The position numbers were made by a program, and so were the translations under genes. The notes beneath the pieces were generated by a model. The model saw only the letters and a program-made list of their open reading frames with translations. It was not told the origin of the DNA and did no database searches. From Streptomyces cellulosae (GTDB lineage Bacteria > Actinomycetota > Actinomycetes > Streptomycetales > Streptomycetaceae), in NCBI RefSeq assembly GCF_000721105.1, contig NZ_JOEV01000076.1, positions 1 through 21,575 on the forward strand: a stretch of 21,575 bases of DNA, in the 5' to 3' direction. Shown here piece by piece: positions 6,276 to 14,800 of this stretch. How positions within the stretch are numbered: the stretch's first letter is position 1; each line of letters opens with the position of its first letter.

Positions 6276-6372
6276 GGGGAGCGGCTCGGGAAGGGGCGGG
6301 GGGACGGCTCGGGGAAGGGCCGCGGAGTGGTGGGGGGAAGGGTCGGGGGAGTGGCTCGGGAAGAGCCGGGGG
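6276..6372 (+). repeat. Four G-rich 23-24 bp repeats with G-quadruplex potential
   Basis: Units beginning near 6282, 6305, 6328 and 6352 share the core (C/T)GG(C/T)(T/G)CGGGAAG or close variants. Every unit carries runs of three to six G on the + strand, so several four-run quadruplexes could form. The tract lies 170-260 bp upstream of the ABC operon on its non-template strand. Confidence 0.7.
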
Positions 6373-6482
6373 CGGTTGACCGTACTGCCGGGGGTGGGGT
6401 TTTCCTCAGCAGAAGACTGCGCTGAGCACCAGCGCGCCGCACCCCCTCCGGGCACCAGACTCATCGACGTAGCCACTGCGTC

Positions 6483-6514
6483 CCACGCTTCATCCGCACG
6501 TACCACGCTTCATC
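6483..6514 (+). promoter_or_regulatory. 12-bp direct repeat at 20-bp spacing before the ABC operon
   Basis: CCACGCTTCATC occurs at 6483-6494 and again, identical, at 6503-6514. The 20-bp period is about two helical turns. The second copy lies 12 nt before the AGGAG ribosome site (6527-6531). It could be a tandem binding site for a response regulator, or a leader feature. Confidence 0.5.
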
Positions 6515-6538
6515 GATAACCGACTTAGGAGACATACC

Positions 6539-7327
6539 GTGACATCGGCTGTAACCATTCCCAGGCACGGGGGCACTGGAGGGCGTACGGCCGTTGCCGC
6601 GCGGGCACGGCAGGTCGTCAAGGCGTACGGGTCCGGCGAGACCCGCGTCGTCGCCCTCGACCACGTCGACGTGGACATCGCCCGCGGCCAGTTCACCGCG
6701 ATCATGGGCCCCTCGGGGTCCGGCAAGTCCACGCTGATGCACTGCCTCGCCGGTCTCGACACGGTGACGTCCGGACAGATCCACCTGGACGAAACCGAGA
6801 TCACCGGCCTCAAGGACAAGAAGCTCACACAGCTGCGCCGGGACCGGATCGGGTTCATCTTCCAGGCGTTCAACCTGCTGCCGACGCTGAACGCGCTCGA
6901 GAACATCACGCTGCCCATGGACATCGCCGGGCGCAAGCCCGACAAGGCGTGGCTGGGCCGGGTCATCGACACCGTCGGCCTCTCCGACCGCCTCAAGCAC
7001 CGGCCCACCCAGCTCTCCGGAGGTCAGCAGCAGCGGGTCGCCGTGGCCCGGGCCCTGGCCGCCCGGCCCGAGATCATCTTCGGGGACGAGCCGACCGGAA
7101 ACCTCGACTCGCGCGCGGGTGCCGAAGTACTGGGATTCCTGCGGCAGTCGGTGGACGAGCTGGGCCAGACCATCGTGATCGTCACGCACGACCCGGTGGC
7201 CGCCTCGTACGCGGACCGGGTGCTGTACCTCGCCGACGGCCGGATCGTCGACGAGATGTACAAGCCGACCGCGGAGGCCGTCCTGGACCGCATGAAGGAC
7301 TTCGACGCCCGGGGGCGTACGTCATGA
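6539..7327 (+). CDS. ABC exporter ATP-binding protein (MacB/LolD type)
   Basis: The product is 262 residues. It hydrolyses ATP to drive the permease encoded directly downstream, on the cytoplasmic face of the membrane. All motifs are intact: Walker A GPSGSGKST (residues 57-65, Lys63), Q-loop in FIFQAFNLLP, signature LSGGQQQR from 159, Walker B IIFGDEPTGNLD with Asp183-Glu184, and H-loop VTHD with His217. FQAFNLLPTLNALENI and the DEPTGNLDS ending are typical of the MacB/LolD/FtsE branch, which mainly serves lipoprotein release, antimicrobial-peptide resistance or macrolide export. The start is GTG at 6539 with AGGAG at 6527-6531, seven nt away. Its stop overlaps the permease start (ATGA), so the two are translationally coupled. 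The substrate is not predictable. No two-component system, the usual neighbour of peptide-sensing members, is in the window. Confidence 0.95.
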   Translation: MTSAVTIPRHGGTGGRTAVAARARQVVKAYGSGETRVVALDHVDVDIARGQFTAIMGPSGSGKSTLMHCLAGLDTVTSGQIHLDETEITGLKDKKLTQLRRDRIGFIFQAFNLLPTLNALENITLPMDIAGRKPDKAWLGRVIDTVGLSDRLKHRPTQLSGGQQQRVAVARALAARPEIIFGDEPTGNLDSRAGAEVLGFLRQSVDELGQTIVIVTHDPVAASYADRVLYLADGRIVDEMYKPTAEAVLDRMKDFDARGRTS

Positions 7328-9888
7328 CCGTCCTGAAGACCTCGATGCGCAACTTCTTCGCGCACAAGGGGCGGATGGCCCTGTCGGCCGTCGCGGTCCT
7401 GCTGTCGGTGGCGTTCGTCTGCGGGACGCTCGTCTTCACCGACACGATGAACACGACCTTCGACAAGCTGTTCGCGACGACCGCGTCCGACGTGACGGTC
7501 TCCCCGAAGGAGGCCAAGAGCGACGACACGCCGCAGAACGGCAAGCCCGAGTCGCTGCCGGCCTCCGTGGTGCAGCAGGCCGAGCGGGCGGACGGCGTCA
7601 AGTCGGCCGAGGGCGGGGTCGGTTCGTCGGCCGTGACCGTCGTCAACAGCGACAACGAGAACATGGGCTCCAGCACAGGCGCCCCGACGATCGCCGCCAA
7701 CTGGACGAAGAACGAGCTGCGGCAGATGGAGATCACCTCCGGGCACGCCCCGCGCGGGCCGACCGAGCTGATGGTCGACGCCGACACCGCCGACAAGCAC
7801 CACCTCAAGCTCGGTGACGAACTGCGCACGATCTCCGTCGCCGGTGACTTCACCGCGAAGATCGTCGGCGTGGCCACCTTCAAGGTGACCAACCCCGGTG
7901 CGACGATCGTCTACTTCGACACCGCGACCGCACAGCGTGAACTCCTCGGTGCCACCGGCCGGTACACGCAGGTCTACGTCACGGCCGCGGCCGGCGTCAG
8001 CGACACGCAGCTCAAGCAGAACGTCGCCAAGGCGCTGGACGGCACATTCAAGCTGCAGACGGCCAAGGAGAACGCCGACGAGAACCGCAAGGACGTCGGC
8101 GAGTTCATGAACGTCATCAAGTACGCCATGCTCGGCTTCGCCGGGATCGCGTTCCTGGTCGGCATCTTCCTGATCATCAACACGTTCTCGATGCTGGTCG
8201 CCCAGCGCACCCGCGAGATCGGCCTGATGCGGGCCGTCGGCTCCTCCCGCGGGCAGGTCAACCGGTCCGTGCTGGTCGAGGCGACACTGCTGGGCGTCGT
8301 GGGATCCATCCTGGGCGTCGGGGCCGGCGTCGGCATCGCCATCGGACTGATGAAGCTCATGTCGGCGGCCGGCATGAACCTCTCCACCGACGACCTGACC
8401 ATCAAGGCGACCACCCCCATCGCCGGTGTCCTGCTGGGTGTCGTGGTCACCGTCCTCGCCGCCTACCTCCCGGCCCGCCGCGCCGGGAAGGTCTCCCCGA
8501 TGGCCGCGCTGCGCGACGCCGGTACGCCGGCCGACGGCAGGGCCGGTCTGGTGCGCGGCCTGGTCGGGCTCGTGCTGACGGGCGCGGGCGGGTTCGCCCT
8601 CTACGCGGCCGGCACCGCCGACAAGGCGAGCGACGGTTCGCTGATGCTGGGCGCGGGCGTGGTGCTGACCCTGATCGGCTTCGTCGTCATCGGCCCGCTG
8701 CTGGCCGGCGGAGTCGTCCGGGTGATCAGCGCGGTGCTGCTGCGGGCCTTCGGCCCGGTGGGACGCATGGCCGAACGCAACGCCCTGCGCAACCCGCGCC
8801 GTACCGGTGCCACGGGCGCCGCCCTCATGATCGGCCTGGCCCTGGTGGCCTGCCTCTCGGTGGTCGGCTCATCGATGGTCGCCTCGGCGACGAGTGAGCT
8901 GGACAAGTCGGTCGGCGCGGACTTCATCGTCCAGGGAAACCAGCGGATCGTCCCGCAGGCCCAGAAGGCGATGGAGCAGACCCCCGGCCTGGCCCACGTC
9001 ACCAGCTACAAGGAACTCAACGCCACACTCACCTCGCCCGACGGCAAGACCGACGACTCCGGAGTCACCGCCGCGGACCCGTCCTACGCCGAGGACCTGC
9101 GCCGCGCGACCACGGCGGGCACCCTGACGGCCGCGTACGGCAAGGACGCCATGTCGGTCGGCTCGGACTACGCCAAGGCGCACGGCGTGAAGGTCGGCGA
9201 CACCGTCGACGTCGCCTTCAAGGGCGGCAAGACGGCGAAGCTGAAGGTCGCGGCCATCACGGACGACGACAGCGCCCTCGACCAGGGCGCGCGCTACATC
9301 AGCATCGAGACGATGCGGAAGTACGTCCCGGCCGGCCAGATCCCGCCGAACACGATCATGTTCGCCAAGGCGAAGGAAGGCCAGAGCGAGCAGGCGTACG
9401 CGGCGCTGAAGAAGTCGATGCACGGCTACCCGCAGTACCAGGTCCGCGACCAGACCGACTACAAGCAGGAACTGAAGGACCAGATAGGCCAGTTGCTGAA
9501 CATGGTCTACGGTCTGCTCGCCCTGGCGATCATCGTGGCGGTCCTCGGTGTGGTGAACACCCTGGCGCTGTCGGTGGTCGAGCGGACGAGGGAGATCGGC
9601 CTGATGCGGGCCATCGGTCTCTCCCGCCGCCAACTGCGCCGCATGATCCGCATGGAGTCGGTGGTGATCGCCCTCTTCGGCGCCCTGCTGGGCCTCGGAC
9701 TGGGCATGGGCTGGGGCGCGACGGCCCAGAAGCTCCTCGCCCTCGAGGGCCTGAACGTCCTGGACATCCCCTGGCCGACCATCATCGGCGTCTTCGTCGG
9801 CTCCGCGTTCGTGGGCCTGTTCGCCGCTCTCATCCCGGCGTTCCGGGCGGGCCGGATGAATGTGCTCGACGCCATCGCGACCGAATAG
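7324..9888 (+). CDS. ABC exporter permease with two FtsX domains
   Basis: The product is 854 residues. The ATG at 7324 overlaps the ATPase stop by four bases (ATGA); the frame is open further upstream, but that part lies inside the ATPase gene. The order is: a first transmembrane helix (residues ~19-39), an extracellular MacB-like domain to ~255, a first FtsX domain with three helices (~263-395), a central pair of helices (~415-460), a second N-terminal-type helix after NPRRTGATGAA (~490-525), a second extracellular domain (~530-720), and a second FtsX domain (~725-850). Both FtsX domains contain ERTREIGLMRA or QRTREIGLMRA, the cytoplasmic coupling segment that meets the ATPase. The protein is thus an internally duplicated permease, as is common in actinobacteria, able to work with an ATPase dimer without a second permease. 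It probably mediates mechanotransmission or export of lipids, lipoproteins or peptides. Confidence 0.93.
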   Translation: MTVLKTSMRNFFAHKGRMALSAVAVLLSVAFVCGTLVFTDTMNTTFDKLFATTASDVTVSPKEAKSDDTPQNGKPESLPASVVQQAERADGVKSAEGGVGSSAVTVVNSDNENMGSSTGAPTIAANWTKNELRQMEITSGHAPRGPTELMVDADTADKHHLKLGDELRTISVAGDFTAKIVGVATFKVTNPGATIVYFDTATAQRELLGATGRYTQVYVTAAAGVSDTQLKQNVAKALDGTFKLQTAKENADENRKDVGEFMNVIKYAMLGFAGIAFLVGIFLIINTFSMLVAQRTREIGLMRAVGSSRGQVNRSVLVEATLLGVVGSILGVGAGVGIAIGLMKLMSAAGMNLSTDDLTIKATTPIAGVLLGVVVTVLAAYLPARRAGKVSPMAALRDAGTPADGRAGLVRGLVGLVLTGAGGFALYAAGTADKASDGSLMLGAGVVLTLIGFVVIGPLLAGGVVRVISAVLLRAFGPVGRMAERNALRNPRRTGATGAALMIGLALVACLSVVGSSMVASATSELDKSVGADFIVQGNQRIVPQAQKAMEQTPGLAHVTSYKELNATLTSPDGKTDDSGVTAADPSYAEDLRRATTAGTLTAAYGKDAMSVGSDYAKAHGVKVGDTVDVAFKGGKTAKLKVAAITDDDSALDQGARYISIETMRKYVPAGQIPPNTIMFAKAKEGQSEQAYAALKKSMHGYPQYQVRDQTDYKQELKDQIGQLLNMVYGLLALAIIVAVLGVVNTLALSVVERTREIGLMRAIGLSRRQLRRMIRMESVVIALFGALLGLGLGMGWGATAQKLLALEGLNVLDIPWPTIIGVFVGSAFVGLFAALIPAFRAGRMNVLDAIATE

Positions 9889-9920
9889 CCGCCCGGACGG
9901 GGGAGCGGGGGAACGGGGGA

Positions 9921-9968
9921 CGTCGGGCCCGGTGCCGGAGGCGACAGCCACCGGCACCGGGCCCGACG
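9921..9968. terminator. Very strong bidirectional hairpin terminator
   Basis: A perfect 18-bp stem (9921-9938 with 9951-9968) encloses a 12-nt loop that can itself add a 3-bp stem. It lies 32 bp after the ABC permease stop and 23 bp from the stop of the convergent DUF2079 gene, so it can end transcription from both sides. Confidence 0.9.
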
Positions 9969-9991
9969 CTGTGGGCGTCACCCGGGGACGC

Positions 9992-11461
9992 CTACCGTCG
10001 GACGGCCTGCCGCGGGATCTCCCGCTTCAGCAGGATGAAGCCCTGGGTCGCGTCCTCGATGGCGTACGTGGCGCGCGGGTGCAGCCGCCGGGCGTACGCC
10101 CGGCTGTCGTCCAGCCACTTGCGGCGGTTGTCCACGGCGAGGAAGTCCGGGGTGACCCCGTGCGTGTTGCCGAGCCAGAACACCCGGCAGCGTGAGGTGA
10201 GCCGGCTGATCGGAGCGATGTTGGCCTCCACGCTCGCCCCGTCCGGAATCTTCGCCAGCATCCGCTCGACCGCCCGCACGTCGGCCGGCTTGCGATAGGC
10301 GTCCGCCTCGGTCAGTCCGGACAGCGGCAGCGAGGTCGTCAGCGCCAGGGAGGCCGAGACGACGGCGGTGGGCAGATGGCGGGCGTACGACCGAAGCCGC
10401 GGCCGCGGGCTCAGCCGTACGGCGGTCAGGGAGTCGGCGAGCGCGAGCGTGACGACCGGCATGAGGACCGCGCTGTAGTGCCAGTCCGTGCCCCAGTAGT
10501 GGGATTCGGAGGAGAAGAACCGCCATCCGAGCGTCGGCACGGCGACCAGGAGGAGCGGGGAACGCAGGGCGAGCAGTCCGCTGGTGGGGATCAGCAGCCA
10601 GGCGAGGGTGCGGAGTTTCGTGTCGACCCCGTCGAAGGGGCCGCCGCCCGAGCCACCGACCTTGTTCCAGTAGTCGTAGCCGCCCGTGGTGTTGAAGGCC
10701 GGGATGACCATGGTCAGCGTGACGATCGTGGCGGCCACGCCGAAGGCCGCGACGGCGATCGCCCAGGGCACGGTCCGCGGCGAGGAGGACCGCGCGCGTA
10801 TCGCGACCACCACCGCGATCGCGGCCAGCGTCAGCCCCATGTCCTCCTTCACCAGGACGAGCGGAAGGGCCCAGCACAGGGCGCGGCGCCAGCGCTGGGC
10901 GAGCGTCGCTTCGAGGGAGTAGGCGATCATCGGGACCGCGAAGCAGATCTCGTGGAAGTCGAAGTCGACCGCCTTCTGGATGCCCCAGGACAGCCCGTAC
11001 GCCAGTCCGAGCGCGAGCCCCCGCCGCCGCCCGAGCAGCGCGGCGGCGGCCCGCGTCACCGGCACCGCGGACACTGCGAACAACGCGGCCTGCGCCACGA
11101 GAAGGGTCATGGGAGAGGGCAGGACCCGGTACACCGGCGCGAGCAGCGCGGTCACCGGGCTGAAGTGGTCCCCCAGGATGTTGAACCCCGGCCCCTTCAG
11201 ATCCGCGACCGGCACCCGCAGATGCGCGTACGCCCGCACGACCTGCTCGAAGATCCCCAGGTCCCAGGACCTGTTGGCCATGTGCCGGTACCGCACGACG
11301 GACACACCCGCGTAGGCGAGAAGAAGCACCCCGGCGAGCACCCAGGGATCCCACCGCCCGGGAGGGAAACGCCGGCCACGCGGAGGTTGCGTGACCGGCC
11401 CCGGTATGAGGGGCTGCGGAGACGTCGACGGAAGCGCGGCAGCGGGCATGGCGGGCCTCAT
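9992..11461 (-). CDS. DUF2079 polytopic membrane protein
   Basis: The product is 489 residues from the ATG chosen at 11461. After a Pro-rich N-terminal tail (to ~38) come about ten hydrophobic helices. Conserved DUF2079 blocks are visible: SWDLGIFEQ (65-73), NILGDHFSP (94-102), DFDFHEICFAVP (166-177), and the later SESHYWGTDWHYSA. The family is related in topology to GT-C membrane glycosyltransferases; the acidic and His residues after helix 1 and in HEI are plausible catalytic or metal ligands, but no reaction has been shown, so no function is assigned. The frame is open 54 codons upstream, but that extension is Arg/Pro-rich and not conserved. No good ribosome site precedes 11461; an ATG four codons later is an alternative. 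It is divergent from mfd. Confidence 0.85.
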   Translation of the reverse strand: MRPAMPAAALPSTSPQPLIPGPVTQPPRGRRFPPGRWDPWVLAGVLLLAYAGVSVVRYRHMANRSWDLGIFEQVVRAYAHLRVPVADLKGPGFNILGDHFSPVTALLAPVYRVLPSPMTLLVAQAALFAVSAVPVTRAAAALLGRRRGLALGLAYGLSWGIQKAVDFDFHEICFAVPMIAYSLEATLAQRWRRALCWALPLVLVKEDMGLTLAAIAVVVAIRARSSSPRTVPWAIAVAAFGVAATIVTLTMVIPAFNTTGGYDYWNKVGGSGGGPFDGVDTKLRTLAWLLIPTSGLLALRSPLLLVAVPTLGWRFFSSESHYWGTDWHYSAVLMPVVTLALADSLTAVRLSPRPRLRSYARHLPTAVVSASLALTTSLPLSGLTEADAYRKPADVRAVERMLAKIPDGASVEANIAPISRLTSRCRVFWLGNTHGVTPDFLAVDNRRKWLDDSRAYARRLHPRATYAIEDATQGFILLKREIPRQAVRR

Positions 11462-11561
11462 GGGGTCGGGACGGGAGCGGGGCGGGCGACGGGCTGTGTG
11501 GTGCGCCCACCTCGCGGCGGGGTCTCGGAGCCGACGGCAACGGTCACAAGGGGACGGCCGC

Positions 11562-11567
11562 AGATTA
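11562..11567 (-). promoter_or_regulatory. Candidate -10 for the DUF2079 gene
   Basis: On the minus strand TAATCT is the only clear TANNNT-type AT-rich hexamer in the DUF2079 upstream region, about 100 nt before its start. No -35 is recognisable, so this is weak. Confidence 0.25.
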
Positions 11568-11758
11568 CTGGGCGTCAGTGAAGCCGGGACGACCGGAGGG
11601 GCGGTGACGGCGATCCGCACCACCGGCGCACGCCGTGGCCGGCGGAGGTGAGGTCCCGCGCAGCCGCACAGACGGCCCGCCGGTCAACCTCGGCCCGCCC
11701 GGCGTCCGAGCGCCAGGCCGGCCGTCCACCAGCCCCACCGCACACCCGGCGGCGGAGG

Positions 11759-11767
11759 TTGTCCACA
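11759..11767 (+). promoter_or_regulatory. Exact Streptomyces-type DnaA box
   Basis: TTGTCCACA matches the preferred Streptomyces DnaA-binding 9-mer. It lies 105 bp upstream of the mfd start, in the 410-bp gap between the divergent DUF2079 and mfd genes. It is isolated, with no cluster as at oriC, so it could be a DnaA titration or regulatory site. The rest of this gap shows only a TACGCT -10-like hexamer at 11796 for mfd and no gene. Confidence 0.5.
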
Positions 11768-11871
11768 GGCCCCGGCGTCGGCGGCAGGGTCGTCGTACGC
11801 TGGAGACCCCCGGCCCCTCACCCGCGTCGGGCGTTTCGCGTTGCCCACCCCCGGACGAAAGCCGCCCCAGA

Positions 11872-14800
11872 ATGAGCCTGCACGGTCTGCTCGACGCCGT
11901 CGTCAAGGACACCGCCCTCGCGGAAGCGATCACGGCAGCCGCCGACGGCAACCGTATGCACATCGACCTGGTCGGCCCTCCCGCGGCCCGTCCCTTCGCG
12001 GTCGCCGCCCTGGCCCGCGACTGTGGCCGCCCGGTCCTCGCGGTCACCGCGACCGGCCGTGAGGCGGAGGACCTGGCCGCGGCCCTGCGCTCGCTGCTGC
12101 CCTCGGAGGGCGTCGTCGAGTACCCGTCCTGGGAGACCCTCCCGCACGAGCGCCTCAGCCCCCGCAGCGACACCGTCGGCCGCCGCCTCGCCGTTCTGCG
12201 CCGCCTGGCCCACCCCCGCCCCGACGACCCCGAGACCGGCCCGGTCTCCGTCGTCGTGGCCCCGGTACGCTCCGTGCTCCAGCCGCAGGTCAAAGGCCTC
12301 GGCGACCTGGAACCGGTGGCGCTGAGGACCGGCCAGAGCGCCGACCTCGGCCAGGTCGTCGAAGCCCTCGCCGCCGCCGCGTACGCGCGCGTGGAGCTGG
12401 TCGAGAAGCGCGGCGAGTTCGCCGTGCGCGGTGGCATCCTCGACGTCTTCCCGCCCACCGAGGAACACCCCCTGCGCGTCGAGTTCTGGGGTGACGACGT
12501 CGAGGAGATCCGCTACTTCAAGGTCGCCGACCAGCGCTCCCTGGAGGTCGCCGAACACGGCCTGTGGGCCCCGCCCTGCCGTGAACTGCTGTTGACGGAA
12601 GACGTCCGCACGCGTGCGCGTGCTCTCGCCGAGCAGCACCCGGAACTCGGCGAACTGCTCGGCAAGATCGCCGAGGGGATCGCCGTGGAGGGCATGGAGT
12701 CCCTGGCGCCCGTCCTCGTGGACGACATGGAGCTGCTGCTGGACGTCCTGCCCAAGGGCGCCATGGCCGTCGTGTGCGATCCCGAGCGGGTCCGCACACG
12801 CGCGGCGGACCTCGTGACCACCAGCCAGGAGTTCCTGCAGGCGTCGTGGGCGGCCACCGCCGGCGGCGGTGAGGCACCGATCGACGTCGGCGCGGCCTCC
12901 CTGTGGTCCATCGCCGACGTCCGGGACCGGGCGCGCGAGCTGGACATGATGTGGTGGTCGGTCTCGCCGTTCGCGGCGGACGAGTCGCTGGTGTCCGCCG
13001 CTGACGCGCAGGGGGACGCGGACACCCTGAAGCTGGGCATGCACGCCCCCGAGACCTACCGCGGGGACACCGCCAAGGCCCTCGCCGACACCAAGGGCTG
13101 GCTGGCCGACGGCTGGCGCACGGTCTTCGTGACCGAGGGCCACGGGCCGGCGGCCCGCACGGTCGAGGTGCTCGGCGGCGAGGGCATCGCGGCCCGTCTG
13201 GACGCGGAGCTCGGCCAGATCGCGCCCTCCGTGGTGCACGTGGCGTGCGGCTCGATCGACTACGGCTTCGTGGACCCGCAGCTGCGGCTCGCCGTCCTGA
13301 CGGAGACCGACCTGACCGGCCAGAAGGCGGCCGGCAAGGACGGCGCCCGCATGCCCGCGCGCCGCCGCAAGACCATCGACCCGCTCACCCTGGAGGCGGG
13401 CGACTACATCGTCCACGAGCAGCACGGCGTGGGCCGCTACATCGAGATGGTGCAGCGCACGGTGCAGGGCGCCACCCGCGAGTACCTGGTCGTCGAGTAC
13501 GCCCCCGCCAAGCGCGGCCAGCCCGGCGACCGCCTCTACATCCCCACCGACCAGCTGGAGCAGATCACCAAGTACGTCGGTGGCGAGTCGCCCACGCTGC
13601 ACCGCCTGGGCGGCGCCGACTGGACGAAGACGAAGGCCCGCGCGAAGAAGGCCGTCAAGGAGATCGCGGCCGACCTGATCAAGCTGTACAGCGCGCGGAT
13701 GGCGGCCCCCGGGCACGCCTTCGGCTCCGACACGCCCTGGCAGCGCGAGCTGGAGGACGCCTTCCCGTACGTGGAGACGCCCGACCAGCTGACCACGATC
13801 GCCGAGGTCAAGGAGGACATGGAGAAGACGGTCCCGATGGACCGCCTGATCTGCGGCGACGTCGGCTACGGCAAGACGGAGATCGCGGTCCGCGCTGCCT
13901 TCAAGGCCGTCCAGGACGGCAAGCAGGTCGCCGTCCTGGTCCCGACGACACTGCTGGTGCAGCAGCACTTCGGGACGTTCTCCGAGCGCTACTCGCAGTT
14001 CCCGGTGAACGTGAGGGCGCTGTCCCGCTTCCAGACCGACACCGAGGCGAAGGCGGTCCTGGAGGGCCTCAGGGAGGGCTCGGTGGACGTCGTCATCGGC
14101 ACCCACCGCCTGTTCTCCTCGGAGACCAAGTTCAAGGACCTGGGCCTGGTCATCGTCGACGAGGAGCAGCGCTTCGGCGTCGAGCACAAGGAGCAGCTGA
14201 AGAAGCTGCGCGCGAACGTGGACGTACTGACGATGTCCGCGACCCCGATCCCGCGCACCCTGGAGATGGCGGTCACGGGCATCCGGGAGATGTCGACGAT
14301 CACCACGCCCCCCGAGGAGCGCCACCCGGTGCTGACCTTCGTCGGCCCGTACGAGGAGAAGCAGATCGGCGCGGCCGTCCGCCGTGAACTCCTGCGCGAG
14401 GGGCAGGTCTTCTACATCCACAACCGGGTGGAGTCGATCGACCGCGCGGCGGCCCGGCTGCGGGAGATCGTCCCCGAGGCGCGGATCGCCATCGCCCACG
14501 GCCAGATGACGGAGCAGGCCCTGGAGCAGGTCGTCGTCGACTTCTGGGAGAAGAAGTTCGATGTGCTGGTCTCCACGACGATCGTCGAGTCCGGCATCGA
14601 CATCTCCAACGCGAACACGCTGATCGTGGAGCGCGGCGACAACTTCGGCCTGTCCCAGCTGCACCAGCTGCGCGGCCGGGTGGGCCGAGGCCGCGAGCGG
14701 GGCTACGCGTACTTCCTGTACCCGCCGGAGAAGCCGCTGACGGAAACGGCCCACGAGCGCCTGGCGACCATCGCCCAGCACACGGAGATGGGCGCGGGCA

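Larger units (their letters stand above)
6022..6538. other. Repeat-rich intergenic control region, no gene seen
   Basis: About 540 bp separate the divergent MFS and ABC genes. I find no convincing small gene. The interval holds a MerR-type dyad, nested palindromes, a pair of 10-bp-spaced half-sites (CTTAAC at 6254, CTTTAC at 6264), four G-rich repeats, a bulged hairpin (CTCAGCAG at 6405-6412 against 6417-6426), and a 12-bp direct repeat just before the ABC ribosome site. Confidence 0.7.

Noticed and set aside
5873..6379. A + strand open frame across the MFS start and upstream region
   Set aside because: It overlaps the conserved N-terminus of the exporter in antisense and then runs through repeats and palindromes; no ribosome site or domain.
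6376..6405. TTGACC followed by TTTTCC as the ABC operon promoter
   Set aside because: The spacing (18 nt) is fine, but TTTTCC lacks the conserved TA at the start and T at the end of a -10.
11635..11871. N-terminal extension of mfd in the same frame
   Set aside because: The extension is Pro/Arg-rich, crosses the DnaA box and probable promoter, and Mfd similarity starts only at 11872.
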